From Saccoglossus kowalevskii (taxonomy: Eukaryota; Hemichordata; Enteropneusta; Harrimaniidae): 20,243 nt of DNA. Under the pieces are notes generated by a model. The model saw only the letters and a list, made by a program, of their open reading frames with translations, was not told the DNA's origin and ran no database searches. Position 1 is the stretch's first letter, and every line of letters starts with the position of its first letter. The stretch lies in the NCBI RefSeq assembly GCF_000003605.2, contig NW_003150758.1:404162-424404 (forward strand). Reading direction: 5' to 3'. Below are positions 1 through 9,560 of the stretch, piece by piece. The position numbers and the translations under genes were made by a program.

Positions 1-330
1 TAATAAAAAATAGAAAAATAAAAAAAAATAAGCTAATACATTACAGAGAAAAAAATATTAAGACTAAATTATAAACAGCGTTCCACATTTTATACAGATA
101 CAAAATTTCATTTGATAGGCAAAATGTCTACCAACCGCTGTCCAATTCTGATTGAAATCTACCAGTGAATAACAAAATAACCATAAATAATCAATAAAAA
201 ATATTGATTGTAAAGACTAGGGACTTCTATATTAAATTTCGACACAATTTTTTAGACAGGTTACATTGTATAACCCTGTCAAACATGCATCAATCGTCAC
301 GGTGGTCGGGTTGATTCATGTCATACTTAC
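1..330. other. AT-rich non-coding DNA, probable intron of the minus-strand gene
   Basis: The first 60 bases are A-rich and low in complexity. No open frame of note is present. If the minus-strand exon ending at 331 is real, this is the start of its first intron. An imperfect inverted repeat (GACAGG at about 255 and CCTGTC at about 275) could form a short stem-loop. Confidence 0.4.
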
Positions 331-573
331 TGAAGCCATGTCACTTAAAACCCGTCTTTGGTGAAAAACTTGAAAACTTGCTAGATGAAAATGACGTGAA
401 TATGTAAAAGAGGAACATGATCGAAGAAGGTGACGATTTGGCGAGTAAGTTATCCAACGCTTCAAGTTGTGAAAGCGATTTTCAAGTACTGGCTTTATAA
501 CATCGCACAATTGTGCTGGTAATGGTGAATTCACAGTTCTGGCAAACTGGCGAAATACGTGGCTAAATGTCAT
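331..573 (-). CDS. Probable first coding exon of an unidentified gene, mitochondrial-presequence-like N-terminus (partial)
   Basis: Seen: the ATG at 573 has a strong start context (ACC before ATG) and an in-frame stop just upstream (601-603). The frame stays open for 81 codons to a near-perfect splice donor, TCA|GTAAGTATG, with the intron starting at 330; the splice phase is 0. The translation is rich in Arg, His, Ser and Phe and poor in acidic residues, with stretches such as SHVFRQFART and NRHLLRSCSSF. That composition is typical of cleavable mitochondrial targeting sequences. Inference: this is exon 1 of a nuclear-encoded mitochondrial protein whose remaining exons lie beyond the left edge of the window. 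I do not recognise the family. CG dinucleotides are more frequent here than in the flanks, and a cluster of regulatory motifs lies just upstream at about 655-720. The alternative is a chance open frame with a fortuitous donor. Confidence 0.42.
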
Positions 574-639
574 GGTAGATGTATATACATTAAACTCTGA
601 TTACAAGTGCAAGTTCTTCTCAACAAGAGCCACACGCAC

Positions 640-725
640 GAGCGCCAACATACCTTACGTCAGGCAATGACGAAATCATGTGACTCATGTCACCTGACGC
701 AGGTCAAATTGCAGGTCAGCTTAAA
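640..725. promoter_or_regulatory. Candidate promoter or enhancer: CRE, AP-1 and AGGTCA direct repeat
   Basis: Within about 65 bases there are a CRE-like TTACGTCA (655-662), a perfect AP-1 site TGACTCA (681-687) and two AGGTCA half-sites (701-706 and 713-718) in direct orientation with six bases between them. This stretch has more GC and CG than its surroundings. It lies between the minus-strand exon (ATG at 573) and the plus-strand zinc transporter (ATG at 1186), so it could serve as a shared divergent promoter. Assigning actual factors is inference from motif matches only. Confidence 0.4.
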
Positions 726-1185
726 GGTTTTTGTGAGTGTTTTATTTTATTTTATTGTATATTTCCGTTACTAATTTCAATTTAGTCTTTTTGTTTTTGG
801 TTGTGCTTTAAACTCTTAGCCATTGTAATTAACAATTTTTTATTTGCAATTTTCTTTTGTAGCCTTTAACCTCCTCCTGCAACCATACTTCAACATAGCA
901 ATGTATAATTTCTTATAGATTGTGAATTTAATTTTACTTTAAACCATTTAAATTAAAAAAAAAAAAATTACGTTAATTTACAAATACTTGCACATATACA
1001 TGAATAAATTGTACAATGAAACTGTTACACACAAAATTTAACCTACTCTCCCCTCCACCAAGCCTCATAATGGAACAAACCAATGCAATATCCGTTAGCA
1101 GAAGTTCGCCATTATTTCATCATATCGTGAACATATCGAACCGGTACTAACGTTTTCTGTTGATCGCCCAGTAATTATTATCGAA

Positions 1186-2250
1186 ATGGCACTTAAAGTC
1201 GAGTTCACAAAGACGATCGCATTATTTGGAATGCTTTTCCTGAACTTGTTATTCGGTTTACTGCCATGGAAGTTCAAGAACTTGGGCGAGGATGGAACCG
1301 ACCAGCGGAAAAATTTGATATCACGAATATTGAGTTTTCTAAGTTGCTTTGCCGGTGGAGTATTTCTATCAACATGTCTCTTAGACCTTCTCCCAAGTGT
1401 TAGAGACAATCTCAGTTTAGTATTTGATCGTCTTGAGCTATACACTGCGTTTCCTATCACTGAGTTTGTAATGTCAATCGGTTTCTTCATTATTGTTATC
1501 GTTGAACAAACTGTCCTCGCCTGTAAAGAAAACGACAGCCAATCGGCCTCAGACACCGAAGAAGGAGGTGTCACGAAGCCGTTGCTTGAAGGAAGTTGGA
1601 AAAATGGACGAAACCATGGAGCTATCAACAGCGTCGATGAGCACAACATTGGCCATGACATAGACTTTGTGGACACTGTTGACAATGACCGGCATGGCCA
1701 ACAACACAGTGTAGGTCATAGTCACAGCCATGGGCATACAGACCCCCATGCACACTCTAGGTTTAGGTCGTATGTGTTAATTTTAGCACTATCCCTGCAT
1801 AGTGTATTTGAAGGCCTTGCTGTTGGATTACAAAAAGACAATGAAGCTGTCATGGAAATATTTACAGCTTTAATATTACATAAATGTATTTTAGCCTTTA
1901 GTTTAGGTATGAATTTAGTTCAAAGTAGACTCAGTCGGGGAGCGTTCTTCCGTGGACTGTTCTGTTTTGCTATCATGGCACCTATTGGTATAGCAATAGG
2001 GATTGGAGTGATGGAAGAGGCATCTGATTTTACTAGCAGTCTTATCAATGGAATTCTGCAAGGCCTTGCAACTGGGACGTTTCTCTATGTGACATTTTTT
2101 GAAGTCCTGGCACACGAGATGAATGGTGGAAAGGACAGACTTCTAAAAGTACTTTTTATGATTCTAGGGTTTTCAGTCATATGTGGTCTTCTCTTTTTAC
2201 ACAACAATGTTATTAGACCAACTTGTTACCGATCTGCAGAACCAGTTTGA
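1186..2250 (+). CDS. SLC39A1: ZIP-family zinc transporter, SLC39A1/2/3 (ZIP1-like) type
   Basis: This protein imports zinc into the cytosol, normally across the plasma membrane. The 354 residues have eight hydrophobic segments, at about 7-28, 47-70, 92-112, 192-215, 222-245, 255-275, 285-307 and 320-340. The TM3-TM4 loop carries the expected His-rich cluster at 170-190 (HSHSHGH at 178-184). Segment 4 has the family signature LSLHSVFEGLAVGLQ (202-216). Segment 5 has HK at 232-233 followed by AFSLGMNLVQS, and segment 7 reads GLATGTFLYVTFFEVL (293-308). These motifs and the length fit the ZIP II subgroup (ZIP1/2/3) rather than LIV-1 ZIPs, which carry HEXPHE. The ATG has a good context (GAA ATG G) and the frame has an upstream stop at 1096-1098. 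The reading frame is uninterrupted by introns; a CAG at 1169-1171 could be a 5'-UTR splice acceptor. I am sure of the family, but the exact paralogue (1, 2 or 3) is inference. Confidence 0.93.
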   Translation: MALKVEFTKTIALFGMLFLNLLFGLLPWKFKNLGEDGTDQRKNLISRILSFLSCFAGGVFLSTCLLDLLPSVRDNLSLVFDRLELYTAFPITEFVMSIGFFIIVIVEQTVLACKENDSQSASDTEEGGVTKPLLEGSWKNGRNHGAINSVDEHNIGHDIDFVDTVDNDRHGQQHSVGHSHSHGHTDPHAHSRFRSYVLILALSLHSVFEGLAVGLQKDNEAVMEIFTALILHKCILAFSLGMNLVQSRLSRGAFFRGLFCFAIMAPIGIAIGIGVMEEASDFTSSLINGILQGLATGTFLYVTFFEVLAHEMNGGKDRLLKVLFMILGFSVICGLLFLHNNVIRPTCYRSAEPV

Positions 2251-2760
2251 ATTTTTCCTAACTTTACATTTATTATGGCTATGTACCACATTTACATTTA
2301 TTATAGGACGATGGTTGTTGTACAGCGCATGTTCAAATTTTGTTCAAACTAACAGTGCATTTTACACATGTTGTATATGTCACTATGGAACCCATATCAA
2401 ACTGGACTGGGGCGATGACCTGCTGATAGCCTACACGGATAGCCTAGATAAATGGGAAAAAAGGGCACCAGCAGATAATTGTGTGAAAACAAATTATTTT
2501 TCAATATTGGGAATGTTTTGCATTTGCACTTAACCCACATGTAATACTCGCCATTTGGGTAAGGTTTTCATGTTGAAATGGCTGCATACTGTAAAATGCT
2601 TTATTTTTGCTGGAATTAATTTTTGCTGAAAAGACATTTTTGATGCTTTGTATGGAATTTATTTTCACTGATTTTTGACAAGTTGAATGTAAAATATAGG
2701 GAAAAAGGTATATTCGCTGGATAAAGCGAAAATAAAGTATTTTACAGTATTTAAAATTTG
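2251..2760 (+). other. Probable 3' UTR of the zinc transporter
   Basis: The stretch between the transporter stop and about 2588 has no repeat signature and no alternative AATAAA. The first canonical hexamer downstream of the stop is AATAAA at 2731-2736, inside the right end of a MITE. The open frame that overlaps the end of the transporter here looks like chance coding. Confidence 0.4.
2589..2747 (+). mobile_element. CTGTAAAA MITE, subfamily A, copy 1
   Basis: The left end reads CTGTAAAATGCTTTATTTT and the right end is its approximate reverse complement, ending AAAGTATTTTACAG. Both ends are flanked by TA (2587-2588 and 2748-2749), as expected for a Tc1/mariner-type target duplication. The 159-bp interior has no coding capacity and matches the interior of the copy at 14340. 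This copy contributes AATAAA at 2731-2736, about 480 bp downstream of the zinc transporter stop. Confidence 0.8.
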
Positions 2761-3285
2761 TTATTTTAAGCTCACAACAAACGAAAGCACCACAGTCGTT
2801 GCACTATGCACTTCAATCAGCTTTGAATGTAAATATCGGATATTGTGTGCATTCATTCTAATCCATTCTATAATACGAATTATTTTTTTGGAGAAAAACT
2901 GCAAAAAATTGCAATTTTGAAACAATGAGAATCCATGTAAAACATTGGAATACATGGAACTGTATTGAGGCCATAATAACAAGTTTGAAGGTTATATATT
3001 TGTAGTATGGCCTTTAAACATGTTTACGTAGTATTTTGATAGTCGAGTCATTAATTTTATTTACACTTCTAATAATTGTCTATCTTCGGATTGCCGTGTT
3101 AACAAAAACAATTTGCTATTGACTGTTTCAATCGGTAATGATGACTCACACTTTGCATTCATTATATGAAGTCAAAAGGTACATAGCACAAACACGAATA
3201 TACCAGACAAGCTATGAAATTTAGGAACACAATTTCAAACCCAGACCTGCATGTCCACACATACACAATATCTAGGCCAAATACT
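2750..3285. other. Intergenic, nothing recognised
   Basis: Non-repetitive-looking AT-rich DNA. Short frames on the minus strand are chance. No RNA gene or promoter-like cluster was seen. Confidence 0.4.
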
Positions 3286-3287
3286 TA

Positions 3288-3412
3288 CTGTAAAACCATT
3301 TATTTTTGCTGATGTTTAATTTCACTATGATGTTTTAAGTTCACAAATTTACCAGGGAAACAATGAGTTACATTGTTACATTACATGTTCATGCGGATTT
3401 AAATCGTTATCA
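3288..3412 (+). mobile_element. CTGTAAAA MITE, subfamily B, 3'-truncated copy
   Basis: It starts CTGTAAAACCATTTATTTT after a TA at 3286-3287. It shares interior blocks with the copies at 7428 and 8462: 'AAGTTCACAAA', 'CCAGGGAAACAA', 'TTACATGTTCA' and 'GGATTTAA'. The similarity fades near 3412 and no right terminal repeat is present, so the copy is truncated or decayed. Confidence 0.6.
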
Positions 3413-4917
3413 TAATATTCATCATTTCTTTTACGCTTTCATTAGTCATGGTCTATAATTATCATCTAGGTCAAAGTTCAGGGATATTTAATTTTGAACA
3501 ATAGCGAATTCAAAGTATGCCTTGTTTGCTATTTTAAATTAGTTTAAAATTCATTATTATAATGTACATTCAATTCAATATAATTAACAATGACACAATC
3601 GGTTGGTTCACTCACAAAAATTTAATACAGTGCTGGGTCTGTTGTCTATATGACCAAAGTTATAGTAATTTTGGCATAGAGTTGTATGAATGAATTGAAA
3701 AATGATTAAAATTGGCAAAACTGGTAGCCCATTCCCCTTTTGTGAGTCATTCTAATATGGGCTTCAAAAAGGTGGATTTATAAAATGACCTTAGACTTTT
3801 GGAATAACATGGAGAATATCAAAGGGCTCTAAGACAAACTCATTGGACATCAAGGCAATGTCCTCCAATGTCTCTGTAAAGTTTAAGGCCTGTTATAGCA
3901 ACTCCAAAAAACATGTGTATGTTTCATATGTATATAGCCCAATTTTTGCAGACAGGACATGTGGTGTTAACTTTATGACCATTCACCAGCTCATTATAAA
4001 TTCTTTATTTTTATACTCTGTATAAGCTAAAATTTATTTATGTATCTAAACTTTTATCTAAATCAGTTCATGTATTTTTAAATATAGTTTGGATTTTGCT
4101 CCAGGATATTTCACATATGTAACTTTCTTGATATACGTGGTACTAAAGTCGGGAAGCAACTTTGAGATTTTAATTTTCCTACAGGGTTTATCTGACACTG
4201 TATTTATGTCAGCTTTTATTGCAGCAGGTGATTAGTTAAAGGTTGCTGTAAATGACAATAGTGATTAACTGTGCCTGTGACCCAGTTAGTCACAAACAAT
4301 GAGTTGTAAATTAAGAGTCAAGAGAGTCATGTGGTAGTCAAATGAATTGTATAACTTACAGAAAGTCTACAACAGTCTTCTAAACTGACAGAATGGTGGG
4401 AAGATATCATATGAATGTAAACAGAAACATTCGTAATAGTGAGGCTGTTTTGTAAGAAATAATACGCTCTTGTAATGTAGGATAAATGTCCTATGTAAAA
4501 TAAATTTGTTGACATTCTGGTAAATTTGACAGCAATCTTATTCCAATTGTTGACAAATCAAGAATAGATATTATGGGAAAATTTACTCTATAATAGTAGC
4601 ATGTGTATAATCCATAAATAACAGGTGTGTTCATGGTCATAAGTCATATTTTAATGGTTCAGCATACAATACATGTGCACTTCGACTCAAGATGTGCTTC
4701 TAATAGAGTAAATACAGTACATGTTTAGACTTCAGGAAAACTAATCTTATCAACAGCTGTGTTGGTCTGACAAATCAAGATGACATCCATGACATAACAC
4801 TATGTATTGAAATGGTGAATGTTGAACAGTTTTAAATCTGATTTTTGTTGTATTTTTTAACATATTTTACATTATACCTGTATCCTGACAATAAATGGGC
4901 ATTCAGATTGTTATATA
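3413..4917. other. Intergenic, nothing recognised
   Basis: About 1.5 kb of AT-rich DNA with short open frames only (for example 3843-4025 and 4327-4515). None shows a protein family signature or splice context. No tandem repeat or hairpin stood out. Confidence 0.4.
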
Positions 4918-5045
4918 CAGTAAAACCTGTGTCAGTGACTACTCTATATAAAGACCACCTGCCTATAGTGACCACTTTTAGGCAGTCCGAAGGCCTATGA
5001 GCAACATGTGCATAAAGACCACCTGTCTTATGCAACCACCTTTTC
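4918..5045 (+). mobile_element. Fragment of a second MITE type, TACAGTAAAACCTGT family
   Basis: It begins CAGTAAAACCTGT directly after TA, a start typical of Tc1/mariner-derived elements. The interior has two diverged direct copies of an 'ATAAAGACCACCTG' block, at about 4948 and 5011, each followed by a GACCAC- or CAACCAC-type block. I recall similar 'CCTGTCTATAGTGACCACC' repeats as common in invertebrate genomes. No clear right terminus is visible, so the end coordinate is approximate. Confidence 0.5.
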
Positions 5046-6545
5046 AGCAGTATCTTATATACTGATGCAGATTAGTTTAAATGTGCATATCACTTGTATA
5101 TACAAAATGGAATTAGAATGTTGCAAGGATACAAGAGGTCAGAAAGTTGAATAAATACAAATTTTTGTCTTTGGTCATTGAAAATAGAATGACACTTTTT
5201 TGTCACCTATTTGTGATCAACAGATTGTATATAAACTGTACAAGCTACTGTCAATGATGAATTGTATACCAGTAAATGATTCAAGGAATGGCCGTAGCTG
5301 GAAGATTTGTTAAAAAAAATTGCAAGTTGGACACCTCGAGAAAAAAAAATGCATACATACATAAATAAATCTCATTCAGTTGATTTGTTGACCATCACAG
5401 ATCCATTGTTTTACACATTACTGGATCAGAAAACAATTACGCAATAAGACAATCAAAACCTTAAAACAATGTCCAATCACAGTCCCTCTATCCTCTCTAT
5501 GTGGTCCAATCAATCTTAAAATGTATTACTTACCTCCAAACACTTTTTTTTAAGGTACCCTTCAAAAAAATTACTTTTTAAAATGGCTTGTTTAATACTA
5601 TATTATTATTTCACTTAGAATTACCCTAGCACTATTCAGTAATGTATGTGTTGTCTCATCAGTTTTTTTGAGCACATTATGGGATAATTTTTTGGAAATT
5701 ATTGTCCACATTAACGTATTAAGTACTTTGTTTCCCCTGTCATGTAGAATCCTTCATTTGTGTTCAGTAATGTCATTCCAGATAATAGCCATGTGAATGG
5801 GTCAACCAGATCCTAAACACTGTTGAATACACAGTTGAAACACAAAATGCTGGCATTACAGTCATGTTATTTTCTTAAAATTTTAATTTTTCCTTCATTT
5901 TACTGATATTTACTTATTAATAATGCTAATAATATTAATAAATTTGCTCTTGCTGTACTGCTGTTGGTCTTACTCAAAACAATGTTTACTGGTACATTGC
6001 ACAATTACCAAGGACCATGAATATCTACAAGCATTTTCTATGAAGAAAAATGCTCCAGAAAAGCTTTGTCATCTGCATCATTTCAGATTTTGAATAGCCG
6101 TATTTCACAACATTCCAGTATCTCTAACTCAAAACAAAATTTGCCTATGTACATCTAAACATTTTACAAGCACCGAATCTGCAAAGTAAGTTGTATTTTG
6201 GGTCTAGCCCTATTTTATTATTCATTCATGCAGTTATTTGATCTGGTCGAATAAGAAGAAAAAATTATGATGAAATTAGTGATCAAATGACAGATTGGTG
6301 GTGGTGGTGGTGTTTGATATTTTTGTGACTTTCAGAAAATAAACTTGCTTTTAATGTCCCAGAGATGTGATCAAAACCACAACACAGTTACTAAATTTAT
6401 TTTTAAAACTACATTCTTGAATTGCATAAATCACGTTCGGTTATTATGGAAGCAGTCACTGGAACCAATTGGAATATCGCAAGGAAAAATGTTAAAAAAT
6501 GAACTATGTAAACACACAAAATCATAAACTATAGATAAACGGTTA
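5046..6545. other. Intergenic, nothing recognised apart from a GGT microsatellite
   Basis: AT-rich DNA without recognisable coding sequence. It contains a short (GGT)n run at about 6296-6312 and several A or T runs. The segment nearest 6547 holds a TTTATT that could be a minus-strand poly(A) signal for the C18orf32 homologue. Confidence 0.4.
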
Positions 6546-6546
6546 A

Positions 6547-6552
6547 TTTATT
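6547..6552 (-). terminator. Candidate poly(A) signal (AATAAA on minus strand) for the C18orf32 homologue
   Basis: This is the first canonical AATAAA downstream of the C18orf32-like stop on the minus strand, about 260 bases away. A closer variant, ATTAAA, lies on the minus strand at 6772-6777, about 37 bases past the stop, and could be used instead. Confidence 0.3.
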
Positions 6553-6813
6553 ATTTATGAAAGTATTATTATACCACATTGCACTTATACAAAACATTTA
6601 TGCATATAAAGATCAAAGTTCAAGATCAGCATCAAAGTTCACTACAGACGTGAATACATACATGTGTACATATAGTAAATGTATTGAAACTTGTATTGGA
6701 TTAAATAAACATAATTTCATAGGTAACAGTTTGTGTATTGGGTCACTGAATGAACATCAGCTTTGGTGATGTTTAATGTCTTTCTGTTGAGTTGATTTCT
6801 GCCTGGACTTGTG

Positions 6814-6894
6814 CTAATCGTTCTTTTTGTCTCCTCCTGCACCTTCCCCTGTGGCTGCAACACCATTAGCAATCCCTTTTTCTGACACTTTCTC
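6814..6894 (-). CDS. C18orf32: C18orf32 homologue, coding exon 2 (terminal)
   Basis: Codes for the last 26 residues, Gly/Ala-rich and ending DKKND-stop. The acceptor is TTTCAG. The exon was found by searching downstream for the conserved Lys-rich C-terminus. The matching splice phase and the short, precise ending support it. Confidence 0.82.
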   Translation of the reverse strand, partial: EKVSEKGIANGVAATGEGAGGDKKND

Positions 6895-9237
6895 CTGAAA
6901 TTAGACATCAACTTATTTATATTTTTGTGAAAAAACATGGAATGCTGGTAGATATTTTACTAAATTTTCACATGGTAGTTCTGTATCTTTTCTTTATTAT
7001 GAGGTTCTTGGAAATATTGTGTACCCTGTGTGATGTAAACTTGTCTTGAAATATTCAAAGCTAACCTACATATACAATATCACATATGAATCCAAAAAGA
7101 ACATCAAAGAAAATACAACAATGTCTGTACTACTGTTCTAGTGTAGGGAAGTTTTACATTTAAAAAAAAAAAATATTTTTCCTTCTCTAAATGTAACTTC
7201 CTCCCTACTCTTAGTCTTATATAATTTTTCTTGCTCTTATGTAGTCAATGCTCGTTATAAATTCACATCTCCTAACTTTATGCAAATTCTAATCATTCAT
7301 TACAAGTTAACCTTTATTGCTATTAAATATTCGTTTTTAGGAATAAATAAGGATAAATATTTTATGTTACATAATGCAAAAAAAGGGCAGCTGTACATAC
7401 TCTCATTTTGGATCTTTTTTCTTATTACTGTAAAATTATTTATTTTCACTGGCATTTAATTCCACTATTTTAATCATATTCCCTGGGTTTTCACATGAAT
7501 TTGCCAGGGATACAACGAATTCTATTGTTATTACATATGTTAATGTGGATTTAATTTAGCAGATTTTACTTGTGTGTTTACTTATGACTGATTGTGTTGT
7601 TGTTGTTGTTGTTGTTGTATCTTGTACAATATTTCACTCAGTTTATTCCATTTAAATTATGATGTGCTTTTTTTTACTGAAACTGAAATTTATGTATGCC
7701 CTATAACTACTGTAAAATGACTAATTTTCACTGGGTTTAAATTTCGCTGATTTGCCATTTCAGGCATATTCAGTGGGTTTAAAATTCATGGTTATATTAT
7801 TTAGATAATGTGTTCTATGCTAAATTTTACAATTTATTGCATTTTCTAGTCAGCGAAATAAGCAAAATTAATTAAAACCCAGTGAATAATTAACCCTTTT
7901 ACACTATACACTCACATGTACTGATACTGAACAAGATTACATTTTGTACTCTCTTATAAAGTATTACAAAAATTTATTTCCTTGTCCTCAAAATGAACAC
8001 AATTCTTGTTATATTTGAATGACATAATCTATGACCCAGAATTGATCCAAGGACAAATGTTTTAGAAAACCAACACAACACAATACTGTTTGGTTATCAA
8101 CTGCCATTCATAGTTTTTATACATTATTTAAATATTTATAAATTAACCATAATCCATATTCATGGATAAACTGAATATTGACAAAACTATAGACCAAAAT
8201 ATGGCATTATTGTAGATGAAGGGTGCAAAGTTTGATATACATCACCATTTTGAATATTACGCTGGTAACTAAATACTGAAAACTCAAACCATGTTGACAC
8301 ATAATCAATATCCTTGAAAAAAACGAACTGTATAACAATTTCAATTATTTCACTTAGTTTTTGTGTAATTAAAATCAACGTTCCTATGACAGGCCTAATG
8401 CCCCAATACATATTAACTTTACATAGCTGTCAACTATGCAACATTTCATTAAGGAAATCTACTGTAAAACCCTTTATTTTCGCTGACATTTACATGTAAT
8501 GTCACTCTTATGATCTTTTGAGCAATTTCACTGGGTTTTAAGTTCACAAACTTTGCAAGGAAGCAAAGTTTTAATATTATTATTATTTTACATGTTCACA
8601 TGGGGTTATTTTAGCAGATTTTACTTATCCATAAAAATAGCGAAATTAAAACCCACGAATAATTGAAGCATATACAGAAATTAAATTTTCACTAATGAAT
8701 GGTTATTTTTTTAAGTCATCCAATAACAAAATCATCATCATCAAAAAGTCTATAATTATATGTATTTAATGTGCTATTTGTAATATTAGTTGCGTATTAT
8801 TTCTGTTTTTGTTTTACAACCATAAAATTACTTTCTGTAGATTTTTGTGTTGAATGAAAATAATAATTATTATTATTATAATATTATTATAGCAACGTTG
8901 CCTATGTTGATTTTTCAAGGTAGAATTTCCGTGGAGAGAGTGGTGAACGGAAATAAAAAAAACCTTGTCGGATCGCCTGTTCATTATACGAGTACAGTTC
9001 ATTAAAAAGAGCTAAATATTAAATATACTAGGAATGGCCGCCGGTGCCGAATCTTCCTTATAAAAGCAAACGCAACACAAGTATTCAACTTACTTTCCCT
9101 GTCGTGGTGTCCGTCGTTGTTTCAGTCACTGCTTTTTTGGTTCCCCACACCTTATTGTAGTATGGTTGAAAATATTTGTGCCAGATCCATATAAAGAACG
9201 GCACGATAGCGTACATAATACAGGGTAAACACACCAT
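6814..9237 (-). CDS. C18orf32: C18orf32/UPF0729 homologue, small membrane protein (two coding exons, join 9237-9094 and 6894-6814)
   Basis: Splicing 9237-9094 to 6894-6814 gives a 74-residue protein; human C18orf32 is 76. The N-terminus MVCLPCIMYAIVPFFIWIWH has the family's MVC-PC start and a single hydrophobic segment at about 7-19. It is followed by a basic and aromatic stretch (KYFQPYYNKVW, 21-31) and KKAVTET, comparable to the KKA(I/V)QE region of vertebrate members. The protein ends GGDKKND, matching the characteristic DKKKD-like C-terminus. The donor is AAA|GTAAGT (intron from 9093) and the acceptor is TTTCAG|GAG (ending at 6895), phase 0, with a 2,199-bp intron. The start at 9237 is fixed by homology; an upstream in-frame ATG at 9279 would add 14 residues and is less likely. 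Known: the family is poorly characterised, and vertebrate members have been reported at the ER and lipid droplets. The intron contains three MITEs. Confidence 0.85.
7428..7581 (+). mobile_element. CTGTAAAA MITE, subfamily B, 3'-truncated copy in the C18orf32 intron
   Basis: It begins CTGTAAAATTATTTATTTT after TA (7426-7427). The interior shares 'TTTGCCAGGGATACAACGA', 'GGATTTAATTTAGCAGATT' and 'TTTACTTG' with the copies at 3288 and 8462. It is followed at 7596 by a TTG microsatellite, with no right terminus. Confidence 0.6.
7596..7618. repeat. (GTT)n microsatellite
   Basis: About eight uninterrupted GTT units, lying directly after the truncated MITE in the C18orf32 intron. Confidence 0.9.
7710..7904 (+). 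mobile_element. CTGTAAAA MITE, subfamily C, complete copy in the C18orf32 intron
   Basis: The left end is CTGTAAAATGACTAATTTTC and the right end is CCCTTTTACAC (expected TTTTACAG), with TA on both sides (7708-7709 and 7905-7906). The sub-terminal blocks CACTGGGTTTAA and TTAAAACCCAGTG form a longer inner inverted repeat. The 195-bp element is non-coding. Confidence 0.7.
8462..8677 (+). mobile_element. CTGTAAAA MITE, subfamily B, near-complete copy in the C18orf32 intron
   Basis: It starts CTGTAAAACCCTTTATTTTC after TA and ends near TATACAG (8677), preceded by AGCGAAATTAAAACCCACG, the inner right-end block. The interior matches the truncated copies at 3288 and 7428, so it defines the full subfamily-B length of about 216 bp. 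The right terminal repeat is degenerate and the second TA is not preserved. Confidence 0.65.
8860..8891. repeat. (ATT)n microsatellite
   Basis: An imperfect AAT/ATT trinucleotide run in the C18orf32 intron. Confidence 0.85.
9094..9237 (-). CDS. C18orf32: C18orf32 homologue, coding exon 1
   Basis: Codes for residues 1-48, including the Cys-containing N-terminus and the hydrophobic anchor. It ends with a Thr-rich run (TETTTDTTTGK) at a GTAAGT donor. CAG just upstream of the ATG, at 9244-9242 on the minus strand, could be an acceptor for a 5'-UTR intron. An alternative is that transcription starts within about 100 bases upstream, near an ETS-like ACCGGAAA (9265-9272, plus strand). Confidence 0.85.
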
Positions 9238-9239
9238 TT

Positions 9240-9560
9240 TGCTGTTTTCTTCGCTTCGAGATCCACCGGAAAAGAACACAACAGTGCAAAGGTCAGAGCT
9301 TTGGGCAGACCCTTTAAGTTACTGTTAATAGAAAAAAAACAAGCCTTTGAAAAATAAATACTCACAGTCGTTAATACATTACCACCAGCCATATATTTGT
9401 TATAGGAAATTATATTGATCTTTTTAAATTGAAAGTGAAAGGTAACTTGATATTTGTGTGTGTGTTTATTGCATCCAATATTACAGTATGTTAATAAAAT
9501 TCGATATTCGGCTAGGGAGCTATCCTATCTTGTGCGGGGCGCAGAGTTAGCGTCGCATTC
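9240..9560 (-). promoter_or_regulatory. Probable 5' region of the C18orf32 homologue
   Basis: It lies immediately upstream of the C18orf32 start. It holds an ETS-like ACCGGAAA (9265-9272), a minus-strand ACT|GTGAGT that could be a donor of a 5' non-coding exon (intron from 9365), and a GC-richer patch at about 9530-9560 (GTGCGGGGCGCAG) that may mark transcription initiation. The exact start site cannot be fixed from sequence alone. Confidence 0.35.

Noticed and set aside
2183-2533. 116-codon plus-strand frame overlapping the end of the zinc transporter
   Set aside because: It overlaps the transporter's last codons in another frame, shows no domain and lies in the likely 3' UTR.
9033-9062. 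Short plus-strand ATG frame (ATGGCCGCCGGTGCC...) resembling a start region
   Set aside because: It stops after nine codons, lies in the C18orf32 intron and has no donor before the stop.
9126-9392. 88-codon minus-strand frame overlapping C18orf32 exon 1
   Set aside because: A different frame from the conserved MVC-PC protein, with no family match. It contains a possible 5'-UTR donor, noted elsewhere.
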